Shown: piece after piece, positions 55,116 through 63,187 of the stretch | Numbering within the stretch: position 1 is the stretch's first letter | How the letters are laid out: each line of letters opens with the position of its first letter | Source of the DNA: Aureliella sp046290675 | GTDB lineage: Bacteria; Planctomycetota; Planctomycetia; Pirellulales; Pirellulaceae | Assembly: GCA_046290675.1 (NCBI GenBank) | Contig: JBKAHA010000002.1 | Location: forward strand, 62,001 to 126,000 | DNA: 64,000 nucleotides | Direction of reading: 5' to 3' | Notes under the pieces: generated by a model | Told to the model about the DNA's origin: nothing | The model's input: the letters and a program-made list of their open reading frames with translations, nothing else | Databases searched by the model: none | Position numbers and translations under genes: made by a program

Positions 55116-56390
55116 ATGGTTGGCTTGAATGACATCGTGATCACCGGTGTTGGGTGTGTTAGCCCAATCGGCATTGGTCGAGTTGCACTCGAGTCTGCGC
55201 TGCTCCAGGGAGCTAGCGGTATCCGGCCCCAGCTCGTTTTAAATGACGCAGCGAAAACAACATATCTGTCTGCTCCCGTCCCAGCCTTTGAGGGAAAGAA
55301 ATATGTGACCCCGCGCAAAGCGATCAAGGTCATGAGTCGCGAAGTGCAAATGGCATACAGTGCTGCCCGACTGGCTTGGGAAGATGCCGGAATTGAGAAT
55401 GGCATGGTGGCTCCAGAGCGGATGGGTGTCATCTATGGATCCGAGATTATTCCCGGGGATCATGCCGAGCTTCTGGGTGCGGTGAAAGCGAGTCGTGAGG
55501 GCGGAAAGTTCGAAGCAAATCGTTGGGGAGAGGTGTTCGCGAAAGAGGTTTTTCCTCTTTGGATGCTCCGAAATCTTCCCAACATGCCAGCCTGTCATGT
55601 CGGTATCGCCATCGATGCTCGAGGGCCGAATAATACGATTGCGCAGGAAGAAGTCAGTGGCCTGCTTGCTCTAGCGGAATCCATGGCCATTATCGATCGC
55701 GGTGCTGCGGATATGATGGTTGTTGGTGGAGTTGGTAATCGTGTAACGCCACCAAGAATGAGTTTTCGGGTTCAGCGGATGTACCACCAACAGCCTGAAG
55801 CCGAAGTTTCTGAGCTAGGGTGTCCGGCTTTCTCGAAGCGAAGCCGAGGCATTATCGGTGCTGAGGGCTCGGCAGCAATTGTGATTGAGCGTCGAAGCCA
55901 TGCAGTGCAGCGTGGTGCGATTGTCCTGGGGACGGTTTTGTCCTGTACAAGCCGTTGTGGTGCTCCGGATGCATCTTACTCCGGAAGCTCCAAAGCGATT
56001 GCTTCTGCGGCTTCTGCAGCAGTGTCACAAGCTGGAGTCGATGCCAGGGATCTCAATCATGTTTGTAGCCAGGGCTTTGCAGAGCCTAGTTTGGATCGAG
56101 CCGAAGCAGTAGCAATTGCGGATGCGGTTGGTGGGCAAGTTCCGATCACAGCGGTCTCAAGTTATCTGGGAACGGCCGGTGCAGCGTGTGGAATGATGGA
56201 ATTGGTAAGTAGCTTAGTCGCGCTCAATGCTAGGAAAACACTTCCGATTCGCGGCTGGGCGGAAGCTCCCGAAGGTTACCCGGTGAACGTCGTTAGGGAT
56301 GGAATCCAGGACTCAACTGCAGCTTGTTTTCTCAAGACAAGTCTGACTCCATTCGGGCACGCGGCAGCCGCAGTTATCCAAGCTGGTTGA
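55116..56390 (+). CDS. Ketosynthase-fold protein lacking all catalytic residues
   Basis: The 424-residue length and thiolase fold match beta-ketoacyl-ACP synthase II (DIVITGVGCVSPIGIGRVAL at the start, AADMMVVGGVGNRVTPPRMS in the middle). A gapless alignment by eye to E. coli FabF around GPNNTIAQEEVSGLLALAES puts Glu179 in the place of the nucleophile Cys. CSQGFAEPSLDRAE puts Gln319 where NAHGTSTP has its His, and VSSYLGTAGAA puts Ser349 where TGHLLGAAG has the other His. The protein therefore should not condense acyl chains; a chain-length-factor-like partner or a binding role is possible. No ACP or active ketosynthase gene is adjacent. bpt follows 71 bases downstream. Confidence 0.85.
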   Translation: MVGLNDIVITGVGCVSPIGIGRVALESALLQGASGIRPQLVLNDAAKTTYLSAPVPAFEGKKYVTPRKAIKVMSREVQMAYSAARLAWEDAGIENGMVAPERMGVIYGSEIIPGDHAELLGAVKASREGGKFEANRWGEVFAKEVFPLWMLRNLPNMPACHVGIAIDARGPNNTIAQEEVSGLLALAESMAIIDRGAADMMVVGGVGNRVTPPRMSFRVQRMYHQQPEAEVSELGCPAFSKRSRGIIGAEGSAAIVIERRSHAVQRGAIVLGTVLSCTSRCGAPDASYSGSSKAIASAASAAVSQAGVDARDLNHVCSQGFAEPSLDRAEAVAIADAVGGQVPITAVSSYLGTAGAACGMMELVSSLVALNARKTLPIRGWAEAPEGYPVNVVRDGIQDSTAACFLKTSLTPFGHAAAAVIQAG

Positions 56391-56461
56391 TCCAAGCGGT
56401 GGTTTGGTCTCAGCTCCGTTCGTCGCCTTAGATTGCGAGACATAACCGAGGCATACCATTC

Positions 56462-57172
56462 ATGCGCGAAGTAGATTTTCTACGGGTTGTCATCGATGAG
56501 CCTGATGTCTGTTCTTACTTACCTGATCAAACGTCAAGGCTACCGCTCGAGTTGCCAAGTGGACCGCTCAGCGGGGAGCAAGTCGATATCTTGCTAAAGC
56601 GGGGGTACCGACGTTCGGGCATGTTCTTTTACAAGCCGATGTGTCCTAATTGTGTAGCGTGCGAAGCGATTCGACTCAACGTTGCGACGTTTTCTGGCAA
56701 TCGGTCACAGCGGCGAGCTCTTCGAAGGGGCGATACGGAGCTTCGGTTTGCAATAGGCAACCCGACGCTGGATGAGGAACGAGTCCTGTTGTTCAATCGC
56801 CACCGGGCTGAGCGGGGGTTAGACCATCGAGATCGCTCGGTAGACGCAGCCGATTACCGCGCCTTTCTGTTGAATGCACCGTGCATGTCCGCAGAGATCG
56901 CTATTTTTCTCGAAAAGCAACTGATCGCTGTTTCTATTGCTGATGTTGGAACGGAGAGTCTTTCAGCAGTTTACACCTTCTTTGACCCGGATTTCGCTCG
57001 GTACAGTCTAGGAACGCTTGCCGTGATGAAGCAGTTGCAACTGGCCACAGAGACGGGAAGAAAGTGGCTCTATCTGGGGCTATACGTCGAAGAGAACCGG
57101 CATCTCAACTACAAGGCGAACTATCGCCCCCACCAACGCATGCAAAACGAAAAGTGGCTGGATTTTTCTTAG
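56462..57172 (+). CDS. bpt: Aspartate/glutamate leucyl- (or arginyl-) transferase, Ate1/Bpt family
   Basis: This is a 236-residue member of the bacterial Ate1-like family. Characteristic blocks are SYLPDQTSRLPLELP, the Cys-rich GYRRSGMFFYKPMCPNCVAC, FSGNRSQRRALRRGDTEL, LSAVYTFFDPDFARYSLGTL and YLGLYVEENRHLNYKANYRP. Members attach Leu or Arg from tRNA to N-terminal acidic residues, marking proteins for ClpAP-ClpS degradation (N-degron pathway). Which amino acid is used cannot be told from sequence. ClpS/ClpA are not in the window. Confidence 0.9.
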   Translation: MREVDFLRVVIDEPDVCSYLPDQTSRLPLELPSGPLSGEQVDILLKRGYRRSGMFFYKPMCPNCVACEAIRLNVATFSGNRSQRRALRRGDTELRFAIGNPTLDEERVLLFNRHRAERGLDHRDRSVDAADYRAFLLNAPCMSAEIAIFLEKQLIAVSIADVGTESLSAVYTFFDPDFARYSLGTLAVMKQLQLATETGRKWLYLGLYVEENRHLNYKANYRPHQRMQNEKWLDFS

Positions 57173-57795
57173 AACCATCAGATGCAAGGAAGCGATTGCG
57201 GGATGGTAGGTTCTTCTCGGCTGGATTTTTCGCGTGTACGCATGTTCGCGGGAATACCTCCCGCGATTTGGCTGCCATTTGCAAGCCCGAAAAAGAATTG
57301 ATTTGGTTTGAGCTGGCTTCGAAAGCCGATATTCCCTAATGACCATTTGTCGGTCTCCTGATCTACGCTCAGGGACGCGAATTGCGTTCCGTTCGCGTAA
57401 CCAATGATTGGTCTAGTAGTGATCGGGATCGAAACGAATCCTCTCGTAGCAATCCTGAAAAAGCATCTTCGGTCGTTTCCCTGAAGCGACCTGGGATCGG
57501 ATTGCATCATCAAGACCTGCATCCACGAGAGAGAAGAATTTGGGACACGCGTCGGAACAGTCCGTTGCCGTAGCGGTTGGCTGTTCTCGCGACGCATCTC
57601 GGCCGCTAATCGGTTGAGTTGGGTGATCCCTAATTCCATAACCGCGCACTGTCCACAGATCGCAGGCACTGCTTGTTCGCACCAGTATCCGTAGATCGAT
57701 TGGTAGTGCGCGGATCCGTAGTACACGGGTCCGGGGCTTTCTCAACTGGCTGCCGGCAGAATGCGTTGGAGTGATGTAGGGCAAGGAGGGCCAAA
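57173..57795. other. Region between bpt and the small secreted gene
   Basis: AGAACC/GGTTCT and ACCATC/GATGGT arms just after bpt (about 57170-57215) could form a terminator. On the minus strand 57413-57726 looks like a frameshifted small gene. Nothing else is visible apart from the strong AAGGAGG site before 57796. Confidence 0.4.
57413..57726 (-). pseudogene. Possible frameshifted small gene
   Basis: Two overlapping minus-strand frames each look coding over one part only. From GTG 57726 the first reads YYGSAHYQSIYGYWCEQAVP to LNRLAAEMRRENSQ. A frame shifted by one base then reads TDCSDACPKFFSLVDAGLDD and RPKMLFQDCYERIRFDPDHY before TAG at 57413. Joining them near 57560 would give one protein of about 105 residues. 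It could be a decayed gene, a sequencing indel or coincidence. Confidence 0.25.
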
Positions 57796-58299
57796 ATGTG
57801 CCAAAGCTTGATCGCGATGCTGTTTTCATTCACCAATCCAGTGCTGGCCATGGCGCCGTCCGGCCCTTCAACTTCGTGGTCGGCTGAGTCGATACGACAG
57901 CAGGCGGCTGAAAGGAAGCCGAGAGTCATTTCCAGTTTTCCGTCACGACGGATTGTGGAACAAGTTGAGCTTATCGAGCTCAATCACTTCTACGATGACT
58001 TGGGACGCCATGCCTATGACCAAGTTGTTTTCTATGAATGGTCGCCGGATTATCGTCGATTGCACGTGCTTGCCTGGCACCTCGTGGAGAAGGATGCTGC
58101 GAGAATTCCGCGTTACGATCCCGGTCGAAAAGACTACTATTCGCAGTGGGTCGATCGCGATGAGCAAGTGCAACGCACTGTTCGATCAAATAGTTTTCAG
58201 GAGACTTGGAGTCAAACGGACCCAGAACGCGACAATCGGCGGGTGTTTGACGAAAAGTATCGGGTCAGCTTTCTACCTGCGAAGAATAGGTCACGCTGA
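57796..58299 (+). CDS. Small conserved-looking secreted protein, unknown function
   Basis: ATG 57796 follows a full AAGGAGG (57783-57789) by six bases, the strongest Shine-Dalgarno in the window. The 167-residue product has a short hydrophobic head (LIAMLFSFTNPVLAMAP) that may be a signal peptide. A compact, aromatic-rich core follows: VELIELNHFYDDLGRHAYDQ, VVFYEWSPDYRRLHVLAWHL, then DYYSQWVDRDEQVQRTVRSN and a basic tail. Composition and spacing suggest a genuine folded domain. I cannot assign a family. Confidence 0.7.
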   Translation: MCQSLIAMLFSFTNPVLAMAPSGPSTSWSAESIRQQAAERKPRVISSFPSRRIVEQVELIELNHFYDDLGRHAYDQVVFYEWSPDYRRLHVLAWHLVEKDAARIPRYDPGRKDYYSQWVDRDEQVQRTVRSNSFQETWSQTDPERDNRRVFDEKYRVSFLPAKNRSR

Positions 58300-58313
58300 A
58301 TTCATCCACGGGT

Positions 58314-59627
58314 CTAGCCGTTTTTTCGGATCCAACGTTTCGCCTTCAGTTCCGTTCTGGGCAAACTGTTTTCGGGAACCGTACGGACGGGAATACGTAG
58401 GCCGAGGCTAACATTCAGTTGCTTCGCTAGTTCAGGGGGGGTGACCTCTCGGCTTGATTCAATCAGCACTTCCAATTCCGTCATCGCGTCGTGTTCCGAG
58501 ATATGAACTTGGTACTCGACAATGTCAGGGAAGCGACGAACGACGGCGTCGATACTGCTCGGGAAAACATTGATGCCGCGAACCGGAATCATGTCATCCG
58601 TTCGCCCTAGAACCCCTTTGGGTAGCCAAAGGAATCCGCAGCGATCATTCGTCCTGCGTTCGGCCAGCACAATATCGCCGGTTCGGTAGCGGAAAACAGG
58701 TGCGCCGATTCGTCCAAGCGACGTGAGGACCAACTCGGCAAGTTGGCCATCGTCCTTAGAGCCGTGTTCGGAATGATTCTTGGGCACTATGGGCAGCAGT
58801 TCTGCGATGAAGCTGGTTTCGATAACGTGAAGTCCGGGTTGGTCCGGCCAGCCGAAGCCCCATGGCCCAACCTCTGTGGCACCACTGTGGTCGATGAGCC
58901 TCGAGCCCCACAACGATTCGATTTTTTGTCGGACCGAAGGCACACTTCCACCCGCTTCTCCGGCCACGATGAGTCTTTCGATTCCGAGCGTTGACAGTTC
59001 GATGTTTTCCTTTGCTGCGACATCTGCAAGGTGGAGTGCGTACGAAGGGGTACAGCAAAGCACATTTGCTTCTGATTGCCGCATAAATTCCAGTCTGGCG
59101 ACGGAGCTCAGGCCGCCACCTGGAATAACAGTCGTACCGCGATCGATGCAGGCTTGGTGAGCGCTCCAGAATCCAATGAAGGGGCCAAAGGAAAAGGCCA
59201 AGAAGACTCGATCACTTCTGCTGAGCTCTGCTGCTTCGAGCACATGCTGCCAAGTCCAAGACCAACGCTGCCAGTCGGCTTCGGTATCGAGGATCATCAA
59301 CGGGTTGCCCGTTGTGCCGCTGGTCCGATGCAGCCGAGAATAATGATCTCGCGAAAAAGTATGGTGGAGACTTACATGATCCTCGGCGTTTTCAGCACTC
59401 GCGACCAACTCTTCTTTGGTGGTGAACGGTAAGTCCGCAAGCTCACCAAGGTGACGCAGAGGCGTAATGTCACCAAACTTTTGAGCATAAAACTCATTGT
59501 CGGGGAGAATTGCCTCGATCTGGGCGTTGAGTTGTTGGAGTTGCCACGCTTGGATCTCGTCGAGTGACCATTGCCAAGTGGACCGAATCGACGGAGGATC
59601 CCACTGAAATGCGGACGAGTGACTCAT
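58314..59627 (-). CDS. PaaK-like AMP-forming ligase (phenylacetate-CoA ligase family)
   Basis: This is a 437-residue ANL-superfamily protein whose ATG lies nine bases after AGGA. Motifs are SRLHRTSGTTGNPLMILDT (ATP-binding P-loop), LSSVARLEFMRQSEANVLCC, DHSGATEVGPWGFGW, FRYRTGDIVLAERR and GRTDDMIPVRGINVFPSSID. The order and length match phenylacetate-CoA ligase and related coenzyme-F390/LuxE-like ligases. No paa catabolic genes are nearby, so the acid it activates is unknown. It is followed (in transcription) by the convergent small secreted gene, only 14 bases away. Confidence 0.88.
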   Translation of the reverse strand: MSHSSAFQWDPPSIRSTWQWSLDEIQAWQLQQLNAQIEAILPDNEFYAQKFGDITPLRHLGELADLPFTTKEELVASAENAEDHVSLHHTFSRDHYSRLHRTSGTTGNPLMILDTEADWQRWSWTWQHVLEAAELSRSDRVFLAFSFGPFIGFWSAHQACIDRGTTVIPGGGLSSVARLEFMRQSEANVLCCTPSYALHLADVAAKENIELSTLGIERLIVAGEAGGSVPSVRQKIESLWGSRLIDHSGATEVGPWGFGWPDQPGLHVIETSFIAELLPIVPKNHSEHGSKDDGQLAELVLTSLGRIGAPVFRYRTGDIVLAERRTNDRCGFLWLPKGVLGRTDDMIPVRGINVFPSSIDAVVRRFPDIVEYQVHISEHDAMTELEVLIESSREVTPPELAKQLNVSLGLRIPVRTVPENSLPRTELKAKRWIRKNG

Positions 59628-59727
59628 CGCTGAAAGTCCTACGGAAAAACTCGTTTAGTGAAAAGGAACTTGGAGCTAGGGCAAGAGGACCAAGTCCGCG
59701 TGACACGAGAGCCCAGGTGTTCGAAGT

Positions 59728-60885
59728 CTACAGCATTGCAATGTTGTCGCGGTGAATGACTTCATCGTAGGGGCAGTGGCCGAGTGCAGCCTGAATCTGA
59801 TCCGACTGTAGACCACGAATCTTGATCAGTTCTTGGCTACCGTAGTTGGTTAAGCCACGTGCGAACTCGATTCCTTGTTGATCACATATCGCGACGATGT
59901 CGCCTTTGTCGAAACTTCCATCGATGGAGTGAATTCCAATGGCAAGCAAGCTTGGGCCTACCTGCTTGATCGCTTCGGTTGCTCCTTGGTCACATAGGAT
60001 TCGACCACTAGGCTGTGCTGTGTAGCCAATCCAACGTTTTTTGGGGGCGAGTCCTCTCGCTTCGGGTTGAAAGAGTGTCCCAAGTTCTTCTCCATCCGCG
60101 AGACGAATTAGCACTTGTTGCATTTTCCCACCGGCGACGACTGCAGGTGCTCCGCTCCGTGTCACAAATTGAGCGGCGCGCAACTTTGATGCCATTCCAC
60201 CCTTACCTAATCCGCTTGAACCTAGTGCGGATTCGGACGCGGCGAGAGCAAAGACTCGATCATCAATCCGCTCAACCGATCTCACGATTGGGAATGCACC
60301 TGACTCATCGGTGGGCATGGAGGTGTCGAACAATCCATCAACGTCGCTCAAGATGATGAGTGCAGGATGTTTGAAGAGTCCGGCAACCATGGCGGCTAAG
60401 CGGTCGTTGTCACCAAAGGTTGTCAGGAGTTCGTCGACGGATACGGCATCATTTTCGTTAATGATTGGGATCACCTTCATGCCAAGTAGCGCCACAATGG
60501 TGTTCCGAAGATTGAGGTAGCGTTTGCGGTCGTCTAAGTCCTCAGCAGTCAGCAAGACTTGAGCAGCATGATAATCATGCTTCGCAAGGATGCCCTCGTA
60601 AGTCTGGATCAGATGAGCTTGGCCAACCGACGCGACGGCTTGCAAGAGAGCTAGGTCATCGGGACGCTTCTCTAGATTCAGTTTGCCCATTCCAGCCGCA
60701 ACAGCACCGCTGCTAACCAAGACGACTTTCTTGCCGCGATCTGCCAATTCACTGAGCTGAGCACCGAGCTGTTGCAGTCGGTCTAAGTCGAGTCGATTCT
60801 TCTCTTTCGTCAGCACCCGTGAGCCTACTTTGACTACGAATGTTTCAGCTTCTCGTAAAAGCTGTTTGCGAAGTTCTGTAGTCAT
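59728..60885 (-). CDS. proB: Glutamate 5-kinase
   Basis: The start is ATG 60885 (MTTELRKQLLREAETFVVKV); a longer frame to 61065 adds 60 residues unlike any ProB. The ~385-residue product has the amino-acid-kinase domain with VVKVGSRVLT, VVLVSSGAVAAGMGKLNL, IPIINENDAVSVDELLTTFG, DNDRLAAMVAGL, ILSDVDGLF and GKGGMASKLRAAQF. A C-terminal PUA domain follows (about residue 290 on, GRILCDQGATEAIKQVGPSL). It phosphorylates glutamate in the first step of proline synthesis. proA is not in the window. No Shine-Dalgarno precedes the ATG. Confidence 0.96.
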   Translation of the reverse strand: MTTELRKQLLREAETFVVKVGSRVLTKEKNRLDLDRLQQLGAQLSELADRGKKVVLVSSGAVAAGMGKLNLEKRPDDLALLQAVASVGQAHLIQTYEGILAKHDYHAAQVLLTAEDLDDRKRYLNLRNTIVALLGMKVIPIINENDAVSVDELLTTFGDNDRLAAMVAGLFKHPALIILSDVDGLFDTSMPTDESGAFPIVRSVERIDDRVFALAASESALGSSGLGKGGMASKLRAAQFVTRSGAPAVVAGGKMQQVLIRLADGEELGTLFQPEARGLAPKKRWIGYTAQPSGRILCDQGATEAIKQVGPSLLAIGIHSIDGSFDKGDIVAICDQQGIEFARGLTNYGSQELIKIRGLQSDQIQAALGHCPYDEVIHRDNIAML

Positions 60886-61296
60886 TGCGAGGAAGATAAT
60901 GGATGAGGATGCGATTGCGACGAAATGGCCGGCCAAGCAGGGCTGCCAATTAAAGCCAATTAAACTAAGGCAAATGTGCCATCCAGCCCCAATCGTGCTC
61001 ATATCGCCGTGTGGTTTGCAGACCGGAATGGGATCCAGTTTATTGCTTTCTGCTCCAAATACCACGGTTGGTTGGTAGCCGCTTGCGATTGTTGTTCGCG
61101 TTAGGCCACACCTGTTTGCTCATTTTGTCCTCGCGGATAAACTAAGCGGCGCCTGGTGCTGGAAGCTACCATCGCAGGGCAAGTTGAACTGCAACGAATT
61201 GGGCGACGAGTACGCGAGCATTGCGGCGGCAGAAATCTAGCCGTAGGTCGTGAACTAGTTAGGCAGCCAGGTGTACCTTCTCTCTAGGATTCTTGT
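60886..61296. other. Divergent promoter region between proB and purF
   Basis: These 411 bases carry the promoters of two divergent genes. On the minus strand a 27-codon frame (61040-61123) has GAGG five bases before its ATG. AGGA seven bases before the purF ATG serves purF. I see no purine-box or riboswitch fold I could support. Confidence 0.4.
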
Positions 61297-62808
61297 ATGT
61301 GCGGTATCGTTGGGATCGCTGGCAAAGAGGACGTCAACCAGAGCCTTTACGATGCATTGACGGTGCTACAGCATCGCGGCCAGGACGCCGCAGGAATATG
61401 TACCGATGATGGTGGGAACCTTCGTTTGAGGAAAGATAATGGGCTCGTCCGGGATGTATTCCGCACGAAGCACATGAAGAAGCTCAAGGGGCACATGGGG
61501 ATCGGGCATTGTCGCTACCCGACCGCAGGCTGTGCCAGTTCTGAAGAAGCTCAGCCGTTCTATGTGAATGCCCCCTATGGAATTAGCCTCGCTCACAATG
61601 GCAATCTGACCAATGCTGATCAGTTGACCAAGGAGGTCTATTCGACTGATTTACGTCATATCAACACGACTAGCGATAGCGAGGTGTTGCTGAACGTATT
61701 TGCACATGAGCTGCAGAATGCAGGGGAACGAATTCCAACGGCCGAAGGAGTTTTTCACGCTGTGGAAAGCGTGCATCGTCGCTGCCGTGGAGCTTATGCC
61801 GCGGTGGCTATGATCAACGGGCATGGCATTGTGGCCTTTCGGGATCCTCACGGGATCCGCCCGCTTGTTTATGGGCAGCGAGAGACGCAGCATGGGGTTG
61901 AAACGATGTTTGCCAGCGAGTCCGTTGCTCTCGACTCGTTGGGCTTCAGAGTGATTCGCGATGTAGCCCCAGGTGAGTGCATCTACGTAGATCGCGAGGG
62001 GCGTGTCTTCGAGAAAGAATGTGCGGCCGACGCAGATCTGACCCCGTGTATCTTCGAGCATGTGTATTTGGCTCGACCCGATTCCGTAGTCGATGGGATT
62101 AGCGTCTACAAAGCTCGGTTGCGAATGGGCGAGAAGTTGGCTGAAAAAGTCCGCCGTCTTCATCCCGATTTGACCATCGATGTGATCATGCCCATTCCAG
62201 ATTCGGGCAGAACTTCCGCGCTAGCCATGGCGGTCGAGCTGGGCGTCAAGTTCCGGGAAGGGTTTATCAAGAACCGCTACATTGGTCGGACTTTCATCAT
62301 GCCTGGCCAGTTGGAGCGACGCAAGAGTGTTCGTAAGAAGCTGAATCCGATCGAACTTGAATTTAAGGGGAAGGTTGTTTGCTTGGTGGATGATTCCATC
62401 GTTCGAGGCACGACTTGTAGCCAGATTATTCAAATGGCACGCCAAGCAGGTGCAGAGAAAGTTTATTACTGCTCCGCAGCACCTCCAATTCGATACCCCA
62501 ACGTGTACGGCATCGATATGCCTGCCGCTCAAGAACTGATTGCCCATGATCGAAGCGTTGATCAAATTGCGGAAGAGATCGGAGCGGATGCTCTGATCTA
62601 TCAGGACATCGAAGATTTGATCGAATGCGCCCAAGAGGGGAACCCGAATGTCGCGTCATTCGAATGCTCTGTCTTTGACGGTCGCTATGTCACTGGCGAT
62701 ATCGATGAAACTTACTTGACCGAGCTTGAGCGTTCTCGAAACGATGAGGCAAAAGCACAGCGAGCGAAGGCTCAGCCTGAGGTCAAAGAAAAACTACCGA
62801 GTTTGTAG
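61297..62808 (+). CDS. purF: Amidophosphoribosyltransferase
   Basis: This 503-residue protein begins directly MCGIVGIAGKEDVNQSLYDA, so the N-terminal glutaminase nucleophile is Cys2 without a propeptide. The glutaminase half has LTVLQHRGQDAAGI and MGIGHCRYPTAGCASSEEAQ. The phosphoribosyltransferase half has VIMPIPDSGRTSALAMAVEL, RYIGRTFIMPGQ and the PRPP loop GKVVCLVDDSIVRGTTCSQI. It makes 5-phosphoribosylamine from PRPP and glutamine, the first step of purine synthesis. It is monocistronic with a hairpin after it. Confidence 0.97.
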   Translation: MCGIVGIAGKEDVNQSLYDALTVLQHRGQDAAGICTDDGGNLRLRKDNGLVRDVFRTKHMKKLKGHMGIGHCRYPTAGCASSEEAQPFYVNAPYGISLAHNGNLTNADQLTKEVYSTDLRHINTTSDSEVLLNVFAHELQNAGERIPTAEGVFHAVESVHRRCRGAYAAVAMINGHGIVAFRDPHGIRPLVYGQRETQHGVETMFASESVALDSLGFRVIRDVAPGECIYVDREGRVFEKECAADADLTPCIFEHVYLARPDSVVDGISVYKARLRMGEKLAEKVRRLHPDLTIDVIMPIPDSGRTSALAMAVELGVKFREGFIKNRYIGRTFIMPGQLERRKSVRKKLNPIELEFKGKVVCLVDDSIVRGTTCSQIIQMARQAGAEKVYYCSAAPPIRYPNVYGIDMPAAQELIAHDRSVDQIAEEIGADALIYQDIEDLIECAQEGNPNVASFECSVFDGRYVTGDIDETYLTELERSRNDEAKAQRAKAQPEVKEKLPSL

Positions 62809-62844
62809 CAAGCAGTGACCGTAGAGGCTCGAAGAAAAGAGCTT

Positions 62845-62870
62845 CACAGGCACTTCGGTGAAGGCCTGTG
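62845..62870. terminator. Stem-loop after purF
   Basis: CACAGGC (62845-62851) pairs with GCCTGTG (62864-62870). The inside can extend as CTTC/GAAG with a GGT loop, or fold a TTCG tetraloop closed by CAC/GTG. It lies 36 bases after the purF stop and 57 bases from the convergent small gene, so it may serve both. Confidence 0.55.
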
Positions 62871-62927
62871 AGCCGTAGCTATAGCAGCTCAGCGAGGAAG
62901 CGAGTTGCAGGTTATGGCCTCAGAGCC

Positions 62928-63170
62928 TTAGAAGATCTCGTTTTCGAGGGTAGACGCGATATGGTCTTCCTCTTTGGCGACACCAGGTACTACTGGCGTC
63001 ACATTAACCTTGGTGCGCTTTAGTTCTTCAATCTGGGCAGCCATACTCTGAAGCAGATTTGCGATCTCTGCAGCCGCCTCTCCTCCAATTTGGACTTCGA
63101 GTGCTTTCCGTGCGTTGTAGCTTAGACCTGCTTGTATGTTCATGTTGTGGATACTCCGAACGGAATTCAT
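62928..63170 (-). CDS. Small unknown protein downstream of glmS
   Basis: This is an 80-residue frame starting at ATG 63170, with ATG 63143 (12 bases after GGAG) as a shorter alternative. The product is NIQAGLSYNARKALEVQIGG, then helix-forming EAAAEIANLLQSMAAQIEEL, then KRTKVNVTPVVPGVAKEEDH. It has no signal peptide or membrane helix and is likely cytoplasmic, perhaps oligomeric through the amphipathic helix. It begins 17 bases after the glmS stop on the same strand, so co-transcription with glmS is likely. I do not recognise the family. Confidence 0.65.
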   Translation of the reverse strand: MNSVRSIHNMNIQAGLSYNARKALEVQIGGEAAAEIANLLQSMAAQIEELKRTKVNVTPVVPGVAKEEDHIASTLENEIF

Positions 63171-63187
63171 CGAGAAGAGGGTCTACG

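Noticed and set aside
57178..57726. Continuous 182-codon minus-strand frame after bpt
   Set aside because: Only its first third looks coding; after about 57560 the neighbouring frame looks better, so I describe it as a possible frameshifted gene instead.
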